Assembly (NCBI GenBank): GCA_030148805.1
Contig: JASBSS010000013.1
Location: forward strand, 1 to 64,000
Direction of reading: 5' to 3'
Length of the DNA stretch: 64,000 bases
From: Thiogranum sp.
GTDB lineage: Bacteria > Pseudomonadota > Gammaproteobacteria > DSM-19610
This document shows, piece by piece, positions 7,608 to 19,428 of the stretch. Numbering within the stretch: the stretch's first letter is position 1; each line of letters opens with the position of its first letter. Position numbers and translations under genes: made by a program. Below the pieces are notes generated by a model. It did no database searches. It was not told the DNA's origin and was given only the letters and a program-made list of their open reading frames with translations.

Positions 7608-9554
7608 ATGTCTGAATTTTCTTTGCTGCGGCCAGCCGCCTTGCTGGCGGTGTCCGTGTGCGTGCCGTTGGCCGCCTCCGCTGAACAGAACGCCGTGGTC
7701 GTGACCGCGACCCGTATCGCCACCCCCGAGAGCCAGATCGGCAGCTCGGTCAGTGTGATCACCGCCGAGCAGATAGCGCGGAAACAATACAAGAGCGTCC
7801 CGGAGGCGCTGCGTTCCCTGCCCGGTCTGGACGTGGTGCAGGCCGGCGGCCCCGGTCAGCAGACTTCGGTGTTCATCCGTGGCGCGAGCTCTTCGCATAC
7901 ACTGGTGTTGATCGACGGCATCAATATCACCGACCCCAGCAACCCGACCGGCGCGGTGGATTTTTCCGGCCTGCTGTTGGATAACGTTGAGCGTATCGAA
8001 GTGGTCCGCGGTCCGCAAAGCACGCTCTATGGTGCCAACGCCATCGGCGGGGTGATCAATATTATCACCCGCAAAGGGCAGGGCGATCCGCGCGCGACGT
8101 TGACGCTGCAGGCGGGGAACCATGCCAGCTACTATCAGCAGCTGGGTGTGCAGGGCGCGTCGCAGCCGTTCGACTATGCGCTCAGCGCCACGCATCTCAC
8201 CACCCACGCCGACTCGGTCACGCCGAAGAACCTGCGTAACGGGCTGCCGGCGGAGGCCGACGGCTATCGCAACGGCACGCTATCGGCGAACCTGGGGCTG
8301 CAAGCGACGCAAACGCTGGACTTCGCCTTTAGCGGTCGTTATATCAAGGATCAGACGGCGCTCGACCCCGAAGCCGGTTTCGGCACCATCGAGGATCCTG
8401 ACGCGGAGCTGAAAAACCGTGAAGTCTTTTTGCGTGGCCAGGGACACGCGGTGTTGCTGGACGGTCGCTGGGACGCCACGCTGGCGACCTCCTATGTCGA
8501 CTACAACCGGCGCAACAACAACCCGCGCCTCGATCCGTCGGCCACCTTGCAGCAGACCCGGTTCCAGGGGGACACGCTCGAGTTCAGCATGAACAACGAT
8601 TTCTACCTGAATCCCGCGCACACGCTCACCCTGGGCGGTGGCACCAAGCGCGAGCGGATGAACAACGACGGTTTCTCCGATTTCGGCGGTTTCATCGTCA
8701 GCGAGTTGTCCTCGGCGAGCGCGCGCACCAATTATGCCTATGCGCAGGATCAGTTCGCGTTCGGCAAGCGCATTTTCGGTACCGCCGGTTTGCGTCTCGA
8801 CGACCGCGACGATTTCGGCACCGAACTCACCTATCGGCTGACCGGGGTCTACCGTCACACGCCCAGCGGCACGCGTTTCACCGGCAGTGTCGGCACCGGT
8901 TTCCGCGCGCCCTCGCTGTTCGAACTGTACGGTTTTACGCCCAATAACTTCGGCAGCGCCTACCGCGGCAACCCCGATCTGGAAGCGGAGAAGAGTTTCG
9001 GCTGGGAAGTGGGCGTGGAGCAGTCGTTCGCCAAAGAACGCCTGCAGCTGGGCGCGACCTGGTTCAGCAACGATGTCGACAATCTGATTGAAACCGTGTT
9101 CGATGCGTCATTCAACAGCACGGTGGAAAACATCAACAAGGTTCACCTGCGCGGGCTGGAAACTTTTCTCACGGCGCAATTGCTGCCGCAACTGTCATCG
9201 CGTATCGACTATACCTTTACCGACGCCGATGTGAGCGACGACAGCGACCGGCCGCTGCTCAGGCGCCCGCGGCACAAAGCCAGCGCCAGCCTGGGCTATA
9301 CGCCGACACCGCGCAGCAGCGTCGATCTGAGCGCCGACTATGTCGGTAAGCGCAAGGATATCGACCGCGTCAGCGGCGTCGTCAAAACCGTGCAGGACTA
9401 CACCGTTTTCAACGCCAGCATGACCTATACTGTCAATCCGTCGCTGCGTCTGGAGGCGCGGGTGGAGAACCTGCTGGACAAGCACTACGAACCGGCGGAT
9501 GGCTTTGAGGCGCTGGGACGCTATATCATGTTGGGCTTTACCGCCACGCTTTGA
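7608..9554 (+). CDS. btuB: TonB-dependent vitamin B12 outer-membrane receptor
   Basis: A 648-residue outer-membrane beta-barrel importing cobalamin with TonB energy. There is a signal peptide of about 24 residues ending A-A-S-A. The TonB-box-like segment A-V-V-V-T-A-T-R follows at once, then a plug domain (V-P-E-A-L-R-S-L-P-G-L-D-V; I-R-G-A-S-S-S-H-T-L-V-L-I-D-G-I) and a barrel ending in alternating residues at G-F-T-A-T-L. I chose the ATG at 7608 because it gives a clean signal peptide after GACGGGAA; the longer in-frame reading runs back into the riboswitch platform. The riboswitch and the following B12 enzyme gene support the substrate. Confidence 0.93.
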   Translation: MSEFSLLRPAALLAVSVCVPLAASAEQNAVVVTATRIATPESQIGSSVSVITAEQIARKQYKSVPEALRSLPGLDVVQAGGPGQQTSVFIRGASSSHTLVLIDGINITDPSNPTGAVDFSGLLLDNVERIEVVRGPQSTLYGANAIGGVINIITRKGQGDPRATLTLQAGNHASYYQQLGVQGASQPFDYALSATHLTTHADSVTPKNLRNGLPAEADGYRNGTLSANLGLQATQTLDFAFSGRYIKDQTALDPEAGFGTIEDPDAELKNREVFLRGQGHAVLLDGRWDATLATSYVDYNRRNNNPRLDPSATLQQTRFQGDTLEFSMNNDFYLNPAHTLTLGGGTKRERMNNDGFSDFGGFIVSELSSASARTNYAYAQDQFAFGKRIFGTAGLRLDDRDDFGTELTYRLTGVYRHTPSGTRFTGSVGTGFRAPSLFELYGFTPNNFGSAYRGNPDLEAEKSFGWEVGVEQSFAKERLQLGATWFSNDVDNLIETVFDASFNSTVENINKVHLRGLETFLTAQLLPQLSSRIDYTFTDADVSDDSDRPLLRRPRHKASASLGYTPTPRSSVDLSADYVGKRKDIDRVSGVVKTVQDYTVFNASMTYTVNPSLRLEARVENLLDKHYEPADGFEALGRYIMLGFTATL

Positions 9555-9588
9555 ACCGGCTGGCGGATCCAGGTAACGGAGCCACACG

Positions 9589-10140
9589 ATGGGGCACAGG
9601 CTTTCCAGAATTTATACCCGCACCGGCGATGACGGCAGCACCGGTCTGGGAGACGGCAGTCGCACCGGCAAGGACAGTCCGCGGGTGGAGGCTTTTGGCG
9701 CCGTCGACGAGCTGAACTGCCTCATCGGCCAGTTGCTGAGTCTGCAGCCGCCGGCGGAGTTGGCGGCCGAACTGGTCACTATCCAGCACGAACTGTTCGA
9801 TCTAGGCGGCGAGCTGTGCATTCCGGGTCACGCGATGATTGTCGACACCCAGGTGGAGCGGCTGGAACAGTGTCTGGACCGGCTCAACGCCGACCTGCGG
9901 CCGCTGAAGGAGTTCATCCTGCCCGGCGGTACTCCGGCCGCGGCCGTGTGTCACCTGGCGCGGGGTGTGTGCCGGCGCGCGGAGCGACGCGTCGTGGCCC
10001 TGGCGCGGGCCGAGCCGGTGAACGACCCCGGCAGGCGCTATTTGAACCGTCTCTCCGATTTGCTGTTCGTGATGGCGCGGCATCTCAATCACGCCGCCGG
10101 TGTCGGCGACGTACTCTGGCAGCGCGACCGAAACGCTTGA
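9589..10140 (+). CDS. pduO: PduO-type cob(I)alamin adenosyltransferase
   Basis: A 183-residue cytoplasmic enzyme that adenosylates cob(I)alamin to make coenzyme B12. The N terminus R-I-Y-T-R-T-G-D-D-G-S-T-G-L and the segment G-A-V-D-E-L-N-C form the ATP and corrinoid site of the PduO/MMAB family. R-R-A-E-R-R-V and Y-L-N-R-L-S-D-L-L-F are also diagnostic. It follows btuB by 34 bases, presumably in the same riboswitch-controlled transcript, so imported B12 is activated at once. It is not the CobA/BtuR type. Confidence 0.93.
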   Translation: MGHRLSRIYTRTGDDGSTGLGDGSRTGKDSPRVEAFGAVDELNCLIGQLLSLQPPAELAAELVTIQHELFDLGGELCIPGHAMIVDTQVERLEQCLDRLNADLRPLKEFILPGGTPAAAVCHLARGVCRRAERRVVALARAEPVNDPGRRYLNRLSDLLFVMARHLNHAAGVGDVLWQRDRNA

Positions 10141-10150
10141 GGCGACGTGC

Positions 10151-11041
10151 TCAGCGCGCCTGCGCGCGCCGCGCCCGGTCCAGGTCACGACAGAGAATTC
10201 TGGCGCCCTCGACGATGCGCGGGGTTTGCCGCTGAATCAGATCCGGGTCGATGGCGTAGAGCTGATCGTGCCGTACCGCCGAGATCTGTGGCCAGTCGCG
10301 CCACCGTTCCAGCCATTCAGGGCGCTCGGCGCCCAGGCCGCTGGCGATGATCACCTCGGGGTCGGCCGCGATGACCGCTTCGCGATTCACCGTCGGTGCC
10401 AGCGTCGGTAGCGCCGCGAAAATATTGCGCCCGCCGCACAGCCTGATGACCTCGCTGATCAACTGCTCGCCGTTGACGGTGATAAGCGGCTGGTGCCAGA
10501 TCTGATAGAAGGTCCGCACCGGCGCGCGCTGCGCGTATTCGTGGCCGATTTCCCGGTAGGCGCGGCGAAAATCGGCCGCCGCCCGTTGCGCCGCGGCCGG
10601 CGTGCCGGCGAGGCGCCCGAGCCGCTCCAGGTTGCTGGCGATATCCTCCAGGTGACGCGGTTCGCTGAGGAAGACCGGCAGGCCGAAACGTTTCAACTGC
10701 TCGACCTGATGCCCCGGATTGCCGCTAGCCCAGGCCACCACCAGATCCGGTTTGAGCGCCACGATCGCTTCCACGTTCAGGCTTTCGGCGCCGCCCACCG
10801 AGGGCAGACGGCGCGCCGCCGGGGGGTAATTGCTGGCGGCGGCGACGCCCACCACCCGCGCCCCGGCGCCGGCCGCGTACAGCAGCTCGGTGGCATGCGG
10901 CGACAGACTGACAATCCGGTTTGCCGGTTCCTCCAGCCGCACGCTCAGTCCCTTGTCGTCGCGCACGCTGACCGCGGCGACCGACACCGCCGCATGGGAG
11001 AAACACAGCGTCAGCAGCAGATAACGGGCGAAGGTTCCCAT
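10151..11041 (-). CDS. btuF: Periplasmic cobalamin-binding protein BtuF-like
   Basis: A 296-residue protein with a signal peptide (about 22 residues) and the fold of helical-backbone metal/cobalamin ABC receptors: R-I-V-S-L-S-P-H-A-T-E-L-L-Y-A-A-G at 42-58, then L-K-P-D-L-V-V-A-W. It would pass B12 to BtuCD. No btuC or btuD is in the window. The gene faces the adenosyltransferase tail to tail with ten bases between. The riboswitch does not serve this strand, so its control must differ. Confidence 0.85.
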   Translation of the reverse strand: MGTFARYLLLTLCFSHAAVSVAAVSVRDDKGLSVRLEEPANRIVSLSPHATELLYAAGAGARVVGVAAASNYPPAARRLPSVGGAESLNVEAIVALKPDLVVAWASGNPGHQVEQLKRFGLPVFLSEPRHLEDIASNLERLGRLAGTPAAAQRAAADFRRAYREIGHEYAQRAPVRTFYQIWHQPLITVNGEQLISEVIRLCGGRNIFAALPTLAPTVNREAVIAADPEVIIASGLGAERPEWLERWRDWPQISAVRHDQLYAIDPDLIQRQTPRIVEGARILCRDLDRARRAQAR

Positions 11042-11098
11042 GGTGGGCTCCGGTCGGCTTTAGGGTAAACTAGCGCATCGTTACACAAACAGAAATCG

Positions 11099-11602
11099 AT
11101 GAACATGGAAAGAGTCCTTGAAAATATGCTCTACGCCAGCCGCTGGGTGCTGGCGCCCATCTACCTGGGTCTGAGCGCCGCGCTGCTGCTGCTCGGCGTC
11201 AAATTCTTCCAGGAGGTGCTACATACGGTGCCGCTGGTGTTGGAGATGTCCGAGGCCGATCTGGTGCTGGTGGTGCTGTCGCTGGTCGACATGGCTCTGG
11301 TGGGCGGCCTGCTGGTGATGGTGATGTTCTCCGGCTACGAGAATTTTGTCTCTCGCATCGACGTCGCCGACGGGACCGAAAAACTCAGTTGGCTCGGCAA
11401 GCTCGACGCCGGTTCGCTGAAACAGAAAGTCGCCGCCTCGATCGTCGCCATTTCGTCCATCCATCTGTTGCGCGCCTTCATGAGCGCCCACACCATCCCC
11501 AACGACAAGTTGATGTGGTTTGTGATCATTCATCTGACCTTCGTGCTCTCGGCGCTGGGCATGGCCGTCGTCGACAAAATGAATCAGCACCATTCGCACT
11601 GA
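11099..11602 (+). CDS. YqhA/UPF0114 family membrane protein
   Basis: A 167-residue protein with three to four hydrophobic segments, matching the UPF0114 (YqhA, TIGR00645) family: [11 protein letters not shown] near the N terminus, S-G-Y-E-N-F-V-S and W-L-G-K-L-D in the middle. Function is unknown. Either ATG 11099 or ATG 11105 may be the start. It is followed one base later by pgl, suggesting cotranscription. Confidence 0.85.
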   Translation: MNMERVLENMLYASRWVLAPIYLGLSAALLLLGVKFFQEVLHTVPLVLEMSEADLVLVVLSLVDMALVGGLLVMVMFSGYENFVSRIDVADGTEKLSWLGKLDAGSLKQKVAASIVAISSIHLLRAFMSAHTIPNDKLMWFVIIHLTFVLSALGMAVVDKMNQHHSH

Positions 11603-11603
11603 G

Positions 11604-12284
11604 ATGAGCGGGGTCCGCTGGCACAGCTGCGCCGACGCCGCTGCGGTGGCCGGGGAAACCGTGCGCCGTGTGCTGGCGGCGGCGCAGCGGGCCATAGCGG
11701 CGCGCGGCGTGTTTCGTCTGGTGCTGGCCGGCGGCGGCACGCCGGAGCGGGCTTATCGCCAGCTGGCGGACAGCCGCGCCGACTGGGCGCGCTGGCAGCT
11801 CTATCTGGGCGACGAACGTTGCCTGCCGGCGACCGACAGCGGACGCAACAGCGTCATGATCGAGCGCGCCTGGCTGGCCGACTCGCCGATAGCGTCGGCA
11901 AACATCCATTGGATCCCGGCCGAACTCGGTGCCGAGGCGGGGGCGGCTGCTTACCGTGCGGTGATCGAGGCGGCGCTGCCGTTCGATCTGGTTCTGTTGG
12001 GCATGGGGGAGGACGGGCATACCGCCAGTCTGTTCCCCGGCCACCGTCACGATCCCGATCGTCTGGTGGTCGCCGTGCACGAGGCGCCCAAGCCGCCACC
12101 GGATCGCATCAGCCTGACGCCACGGGCGTTGTGTCAAAGTGAACAAATTCTGCTGCTGATCACCGGCGCCGGCAAGCGCGAGGCGGTGCGCCGCTGGCGC
12201 GAGGGCGAGGACCTGCCGGTGGCCGGTCTGCAATGTTCCAACGGAATCGACGTGCTGATTGACCGGGCCGCCACCGCGCAATAG
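11604..12284 (+). CDS. pgl: 6-phosphogluconolactonase, DevB type
   Basis: A 226-residue cytoplasmic enzyme hydrolysing 6-phosphogluconolactone in the oxidative pentose phosphate pathway. Family motifs are L-A-G-G-G-T-P (residues 41-47), G-D-E-R-C-L-P, G-R-N-S and [13 protein letters not shown]. zwf and gnd are not nearby; in relatives pgl is often beside zwf, so its position after yqhA is slightly unusual. Confidence 0.92.
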   Translation: MSGVRWHSCADAAAVAGETVRRVLAAAQRAIAARGVFRLVLAGGGTPERAYRQLADSRADWARWQLYLGDERCLPATDSGRNSVMIERAWLADSPIASANIHWIPAELGAEAGAAAYRAVIEAALPFDLVLLGMGEDGHTASLFPGHRHDPDRLVVAVHEAPKPPPDRISLTPRALCQSEQILLLITGAGKREAVRRWREGEDLPVAGLQCSNGIDVLIDRAATAQ

Positions 12285-12333
12285 GTGGCGCGGCGAATCC
12301 CGATACCAGGTGACAGTGGGTGCCGACCAGAAA

Positions 12334-12412
<79 letters not shown>

Positions 12413-12419
12413 TGTCGTT

Positions 12420-13442
12420 TCAGTAACTGCGATTGACCGAAAACTCGGCCAGGCCGTAAAGGGCCTCTTTATAAGGACCCGCCGGCAGCTCGGCCAGCGC
12501 CTCGATGGCCAGTTCCGCCTCCTGTTGCGCGGACTGCGCAGTGTACGCGATGGCCTGGGTCGATTCAATTGCCTCGAGTACCGTGTCGATCTGCTCCAGG
12601 CCGCCGTTCTCAATCGCGGCGCGAATGGCGCGGACCTGCTCGGGAGTGCCCTTGCGCATGGCGTGGATCAGCGGCAGCGTGGGTTTGCCTTCGGCCAGGT
12701 CGTCGCCGATATTCTTGCCGATATCCGCGCCGGAGGCGCCGTAATCCAGCGCGTCGTCGATCAGCTGGAAGGCCGTACCCAGGTGCATGCCGTAACGCGC
12801 CAGCGCCTGCTCCACCGACGCCGGCTGCCGTCCGAGCACCGCGCCGAGCTGCGCCGATGCCTCGAACAGCTTGGCGGTTTTATAACGGATCACATTGCGG
12901 TAGTGCTCTTCGCTGGTGTCCGGGTCGTGACAATTAAGCAACTGCAGCACCTCGCCCTCGGCGATGGTGTTGGTGGTGTGAGACAAAATCTCCATCACAC
13001 GCAGGCTGCCGACGCTGACCATCATTTCGAACGCGCGTGAATAGAGGAAATCGCCCACCAGCACGGCGGCTTCGTTGCCCCACAGGGCGTTGGTGGTCTG
13101 ACTGCCGCGGCGCAGTTCGGAGGCATCCACGACATCGTCGTGCAACAGCGTCGCGGTGTGGATGAATTCGATCACCGCCGCCAGTTCTATATGGTCGTGG
13201 CCCTGGTAACCGCAGGCGCGCGCCGCCAGCAGCACCAGCAGCGGGCGCAGACGCTTGCCGCCGCTGTCGACGATATAGCGGCCGACTTCGTTGATCAGCG
13301 CCACGTCCGAACGCAGGCGCTTCAAAATAAGGCGATCCACCGCCTGGGTTTCGCCCCGCAGCAACCGTCTGATATCTTCGATATCCGGGCTTACTTTTTG
13401 TTTTTCAATGACTTCCTGCATGGGTAGGTACTGGCTCTGCAA
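12420..13442 (-). CDS. ispB: Octaprenyl (polyprenyl) diphosphate synthase
   Basis: A 340-residue trans-prenyltransferase that makes the ubiquinone side chain from FPP and IPP. The first aspartate-rich motif is L-L-H-D-D-V-V-D (about 97-104) and the second is L-I-D-D-A-L-D-Y. The G-G-K-R-L-R-P IPP-binding segment is present. It diverges from rplU-rpmA, the order seen in many gammaproteobacteria. The start may be the ATG eight codons further in (M-Q-E-V-I-E-K). Confidence 0.93.
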   Translation of the reverse strand: MQSQYLPMQEVIEKQKVSPDIEDIRRLLRGETQAVDRLILKRLRSDVALINEVGRYIVDSGGKRLRPLLVLLAARACGYQGHDHIELAAVIEFIHTATLLHDDVVDASELRRGSQTTNALWGNEAAVLVGDFLYSRAFEMMVSVGSLRVMEILSHTTNTIAEGEVLQLLNCHDPDTSEEHYRNVIRYKTAKLFEASAQLGAVLGRQPASVEQALARYGMHLGTAFQLIDDALDYGASGADIGKNIGDDLAEGKPTLPLIHAMRKGTPEQVRAIRAAIENGGLEQIDTVLEAIESTQAIAYTAQSAQQEAELAIEALAELPAGPYKEALYGLAEFSVNRSY

Positions 13443-13512
13443 ATACGGATCGGGTGATATTCAAGAGCTTAGTCTAGCCGCGAACCCGGCATGGTACCAG
13501 ATGCCGCGGGGT

Positions 13513-13541
13513 TTGACGCTCAGCGCGACTATCTATAGAAT
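13513..13541 (+). promoter_or_regulatory. Sigma-70 promoter of rplU-rpmA
   Basis: TTGACG (13513-13518) and TAGAAT (13536-13541) are separated by exactly 17 bases, 40 bases upstream of the rplU ATG. This is the best-matched sigma-70 promoter I see in the window, fitting a ribosomal protein operon. Confidence 0.75.
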
Positions 13542-13581
13542 TGCGCGTCTTTCGGATGCACCTTAGTTGGAGAATTCAGCC

Positions 13582-13893
13582 ATGTACGCAGTTATCGTGA
13601 CTGGCGGCAAACAGTACCGCGTCAGCCAGGGCGACAAGCTCCGGGTTGAAAAACTCGACGTCGCCGAAGGCGACAACATCGAACTCGATCAGGTGCTGAT
13701 GGTGGTCGACGGCGACGACATCAAAATCTGCGCGCCGGTCCTCGACGGTGGCAAGGTCATCGCCCAGGTCAAAGGCCACTGACGCGACGACAAGGTGGAG
13801 ATCATCAAATTCCGCCGCCGCAAGCATCATATGAAGCGCCAGGGTCATCGCCAGGCGTTCACGGAACTGGAAATCACGGGCATCAGTGCCTGA
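13582..13893 (+). pseudogene. rplU: rplU, ribosomal protein L21, with an in-frame TGA at codon 67
   Basis: The reading frame from ATG 13582 encodes L21 ([14 protein letters not shown]) for 66 residues and stops at TGA 13780-13782. The same frame continues without a break as [16 protein letters not shown] through E-I-T-G-I-S-A to the TGA at 13891-13893. With the internal TGA counted as a residue the product is 103 residues, exactly the family length. In E. coli L21 the position is a Gly (H-G-R-G). A single GGA to TGA change, a base-call error or readthrough could explain it. L21 binds 23S rRNA, and the lost 36 residues include much of the basic binding surface. Promoter and partner rpmA are intact. 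Confidence 0.85.
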
Positions 13894-13910
13894 GTGTGAG
13901 GTAAGCAGCA

Positions 13911-14168
13911 ATGGCACATAAAAAAGCCGGTGGTAGTACGCGCAACGGGCGCGATTCGGAATCCAAACGTCTGGGCGTGAAAATCTACGGCGGCCAGGAA
14001 ATCCACGCCGGCGGTATCATCGTGCGCCAGCGCGGCACCCGCCTGCACGCCGGCGTTAACGTCGGCTGCGGACGCGACCACACCCTGTTCGCCAAGACCG
14101 ACGGTACCGTTCGCTTCGTCACCCGCGGTCCGAAAAGCCGCAAATTCGTGGACGTGGTTTCTTCCTGA
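13911..14168 (+). CDS. rpmA: 50S ribosomal protein L27
   Basis: An 85-residue protein with the conserved L27 start [16 protein letters not shown] and R-L-G-V-K-x-Y-G-G-Q. Its N terminus reaches toward the peptidyl transferase centre. It follows rplU by 17 bases with a GAGGTAAG ribosome site and ends just before a strong terminator. Confidence 0.97.
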   Translation: MAHKKAGGSTRNGRDSESKRLGVKIYGGQEIHAGGIIVRQRGTRLHAGVNVGCGRDHTLFAKTDGTVRFVTRGPKSRKFVDVVSS

Positions 14169-14190
14169 CCGTCCGACGGTCACGAGCACA

Positions 14191-14216
14191 AGCCCCGTCC
14201 CGGCACGGGGCTTTTT
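14191..14216 (+). terminator. Rho-independent terminator of rplU-rpmA
   Basis: The stem AGCCCCG (14191-14197) / CGGGGCT (14205-14211) is followed by six T in total, 23 bases after the rpmA stop. Confidence 0.88.
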
Positions 14217-14248
14217 TGTGTCTGTTATATTTGCGCTTTATGCGCTGA

Positions 14249-16452
<2,204 letters not shown>

Positions 16453-16470
16453 GCGGGCTGGGCATAAAAA

Positions 16471-16496
16471 AAGCCGGTCGGCGACCGGCTTTTTTC
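16471..16496. terminator. Bidirectional terminator between proB and rpsT
   Basis: The nine-base stem AAGCCGGTC (16471-16479) / GACCGGCTT (16483-16491) has a three-base loop, A-rich on the left and T-rich on the right. It can end both proB (plus) and rpsT (minus). Confidence 0.88.
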
Positions 16497-16514
16497 GGGA
16501 CCTGGAGAAATGGC

Positions 16515-16784
16515 TTAGCCGGCTTGCAGCGCCCGCACGTGGCGCCCGAGACGACTTTTATGGCGCGCCGCCTTGTTTTTGTGGATCAGGCCCTTGCCGG
16601 CCGATTTGTCGATCACCGGGACGGCCGCGGCGTAAGCGCTGCTGGCGGCGGCGGCATCGCCGGCCTCGATGGCCTTGACGACGTTCTTGATATAGGTGCG
16701 CATCATCGAGCGCTGACTGGCGTTGCGCTTGCGACTGACTTCCGCCTGGCGCGCGCGTTTTCTTGCTTGAGCCGAGTTTGCCAA
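16515..16784 (-). CDS. rpsT: 30S ribosomal protein S20
   Basis: An 89-residue S20, basic and helical: [12 protein letters not shown] then [16 protein letters not shown] near the end. Homology begins directly after a TTG at 16784, which has an AGGGGAAAGA ribosome site just upstream. No ATG is suitably placed, so TTG is taken as the start. E. coli rpsT also uses UUG, which is tied to its autoregulation. It is divergent from murJ. Confidence 0.93.
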   Translation of the reverse strand: MANSAQARKRARQAEVSRKRNASQRSMMRTYIKNVVKAIEAGDAAAASSAYAAAVPVIDKSAGKGLIHKNKAARHKSRLGRHVRALQAG

Positions 16785-16876
16785 AATCTTTCCCCTGTTC
16801 CAGGTCCCAAAGAGCCCGGTATTATGCGGATTCCAGCCAAAAGCGTCAATGAGAATCCGAGCCGGCAGCCCCCCAC

Positions 16877-18451
16877 ATGAGCCGAAAACTGGTCCAAAGC
16901 ACTGCAATTGTCGGGGTTATGACGCTGGTTTCCCGCGTGCTCGGTCTGCTGCGCGACATGGTTTTCGCGCGCTTTGGCGTCGACGCCGGCATGGACGCCT
17001 TTTTCGTCGCCTTCAAGATCCCCAACTTCATGCGCCGTCTGTTCGCCGAGGGCGCCTTCTCGCAAGCCTTTGTGCCGGTACTCAGTCAATACAAAACGCA
17101 GCGCGAGCACGCCGAGGTACAGGCCCTGGTGGACCGGGTCGCGGGTACGCTGCTGGGCCTGCTGGGTCTGCTGGTGCTGGTGGCGGTACTGGCCAGCCCC
17201 CTGGTGGTCATCCTGTTCGCACCGGGCTTCTGGGACGATCCGGTAAAGTTCGACCTGACCGCCCACATGTTGCGTTTCACCTTTCCCTATCTGCTGTTCA
17301 TGGCGCTGGTCTCCTTCGCCGCCGGTATCCTCAACAGCTACGGGCGCTTCGCCGCCGCCGCTTTCACCCCGGTCTGGCTCAATCTGGTGCTGATCGCCGC
17401 GGCGCTGTGGGTGGCGCCGCAGCTGGAGGAACCGATGGTGGCGCTGGCCTGGGGGGTGTTGGTGGCCGGCCTGGTGCAGTTGCTGTTCCTGTTGCCGGCG
17501 CTGGCGCGCCTGCGCCTGTTGCCGCGGCCGCGCTGGGGCTGGCGCGACAGCGGCGTGCGGCGGGTGCTGCGCCTGATGGGACCGGGCATCATCGGCTCCT
17601 CGGTGTCCCAGATCAATCTGCTGTTCGACACGCTGCTGGCCTCGTTTCTGGTGACCGGCAGCGTCAGCTGGTTGTACTACGCCGACCGCCTGGTCGAGTT
17701 TCCCCTTGGGGTTTTTGGTATCGCCCTGGCCACGGTGATACTGCCGGTGTTGTCGCGCGCCCATGCCAGCGGCACCCCGGCGGCCTTCTCCCGCACCCTG
17801 GACGCCGCGCTGCGCTGGGTGTTGCTGGTGGGGCTGCCGGCGGCCGCCGGGCTGATGGTGCTGGCGCGGCCCATGCTCTCGGTCCTGTTCGAGTACGGGG
17901 ATTTCCACGCCGGCGATGTGGCCATGGCGGGTCTGGCGCTGCTGGCCTACGGGCTGGGGCTGCCCGGTTTCATGCTGGTCAAGGTGCTGGCGCCGGCGTT
18001 CTATGCCCGTCAGGACACCCGGACTCCGGTAAAGGTCGCCATCCGCGCGATGCTGGCCAATATGCTGATGAACGTGCTGTTCGTGGTGCCGCTGGTATTA
18101 CTGCAAGTGCCGGGGGCGCACGCCGGGCTGGCGCTGGCCACGGCGCTGGCCGCCTATGTCAACGCCGGGCTGCTCTACCGTCGGCTGCGGGGCGATGGTA
18201 TCTACCAGCCGCATGCCGGCTGGCGGCGGCTGCTGGGACAGATGCTGTTTGCGCTTACCCTCATGATTCTGGTCATCGCCTGGGGCACACCCGACGACGC
18301 CGCCATGAGCGCCATGAGCGTGGCCGGCCGTGCCGGCAGCCTGGCATTATGGATCGGGGCCGGCGCGGCGACCTATCTGCTCGTCTTGCGTCTGACCGGT
18401 TTGCGCCTGTCGATGCTGTGGGCGCCGGCGCAATCGGGTCCGGCGCCATGA
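16877..18451 (+). CDS. murJ: Lipid II flippase MurJ (MviN)
   Basis: A 524-residue inner-membrane protein with about 14 transmembrane segments that moves lipid II across the membrane for peptidoglycan synthesis. The N terminus S-R-V-L-G-L-L-R-D and [21 protein letters not shown] are classic MurJ sequence. It heads murJ-ribF-ileS-lspA-fkpB-ispH, a common gammaproteobacterial order. Confidence 0.96.
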   Translation: MSRKLVQSTAIVGVMTLVSRVLGLLRDMVFARFGVDAGMDAFFVAFKIPNFMRRLFAEGAFSQAFVPVLSQYKTQREHAEVQALVDRVAGTLLGLLGLLVLVAVLASPLVVILFAPGFWDDPVKFDLTAHMLRFTFPYLLFMALVSFAAGILNSYGRFAAAAFTPVWLNLVLIAAALWVAPQLEEPMVALAWGVLVAGLVQLLFLLPALARLRLLPRPRWGWRDSGVRRVLRLMGPGIIGSSVSQINLLFDTLLASFLVTGSVSWLYYADRLVEFPLGVFGIALATVILPVLSRAHASGTPAAFSRTLDAALRWVLLVGLPAAAGLMVLARPMLSVLFEYGDFHAGDVAMAGLALLAYGLGLPGFMLVKVLAPAFYARQDTRTPVKVAIRAMLANMLMNVLFVVPLVLLQVPGAHAGLALATALAAYVNAGLLYRRLRGDGIYQPHAGWRRLLGQMLFALTLMILVIAWGTPDDAAMSAMSVAGRAGSLALWIGAGAATYLLVLRLTGLRLSMLWAPAQSGPAP

Positions 18452-18495
18452 CAAGCGCGACCGGTCCGTTATAATCGCCACTTTTAGCCGGCCCC

Positions 18496-19422
18496 ATGCA
18501 ACTAATACGAGGACTTCACAATCTGCGGCCCGAACACCGGGGCAGCGCCGTGACCATCGGCAACTTCGACGGCTTGCACCGTGGCCATCAGGCGGTGTTG
18601 CGGCGGCTGCGCGAGCGCGCCGATGCGTTGGGATTGAGCACCACGGTGATGACCTTCGAGCCGACGGCACAGGAGTACTTCACGCCGCAGCAGGCGCCGG
18701 CCCGTCTGCAGCGATTGCGCGACAAACTGATGTTGCTACGCGAGTTCGGGGTCGACCGCACCTTGTGTCTGCGCTTCGACCGGCGTCTGGCCGAGCTGAG
18801 CGCGGACGAATTCGTCGAGCGGATCCTGCTGCGCGGACTCGGCGTGCGTTATCTGGTGGTGGGCGACGATTTCCGCTACGGCCGGGACCGCAGCGGCGAT
18901 TTCGCCCAGTTGCAGCGCGCGGGGCGGGACGGCGGGTTCGAGGTGGCCGACACCGCCACCTTCTGTCACGACGACGAGCGCATCAGCAGCACCCGGGTGC
19001 GCGAGGTGCTGGCGGCCGGCGATTTTGCCACCGCCACCCGGCTGCTGGGGCGTCCGTTCCGTATCTGCGGACGGGTGGCGCCGGGCCAGCAGCGTGGCCG
19101 GACCATCGGTTTTCATACCGCCAATCTGCGCCTGCACCGTCGCCTGTCGCCGCTGAAAGGCGTGTTCGCGGTGCTGGTCCACGGCCTCGGCGCCAGGGCG
19201 CTCACGGGCGTGGCCAATCTCGGCACCCGGCCGACCGTGGACGGGCGCGACTTTGTACTGGAGGTTCATCTGTTCGATTTCGATCAGGACATCTACGGGC
19301 GCTATCTGGATGTCGAGTTCTGTACCCGGCTGCGCGACGAGCAAAAGTTCGAATCCTTCGACTTACTGCGCCAGCAGATCGGCCGCGACGCCGCCGCCGC
19401 GCGGCGCTATTTCAACGAGTGA
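18496..19422 (+). CDS. ribF: Bifunctional riboflavin kinase / FAD synthetase
   Basis: A 308-residue enzyme making FMN and FAD. The N-terminal nucleotidyltransferase domain has T-I-G-N-F-D-G-L-H-R-G-H (residues 20-31) and I-S-S-T-R-V-R. The C-terminal kinase domain (about 185-305) has A-N-L-R-L and G-V-A-N-L-G-T-R-P-T. It is only six bases from ileS, the usual neighbour. Confidence 0.96.
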   Translation: MQLIRGLHNLRPEHRGSAVTIGNFDGLHRGHQAVLRRLRERADALGLSTTVMTFEPTAQEYFTPQQAPARLQRLRDKLMLLREFGVDRTLCLRFDRRLAELSADEFVERILLRGLGVRYLVVGDDFRYGRDRSGDFAQLQRAGRDGGFEVADTATFCHDDERISSTRVREVLAAGDFATATRLLGRPFRICGRVAPGQQRGRTIGFHTANLRLHRRLSPLKGVFAVLVHGLGARALTGVANLGTRPTVDGRDFVLEVHLFDFDQDIYGRYLDVEFCTRLRDEQKFESFDLLRQQIGRDAAAARRYFNE

Positions 19423-19428
19423 ATGTGA

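Noticed and set aside
7381-7704. Small frames over the btuB leader
   Set aside because: They fall within the cobalamin riboswitch and expression platform.
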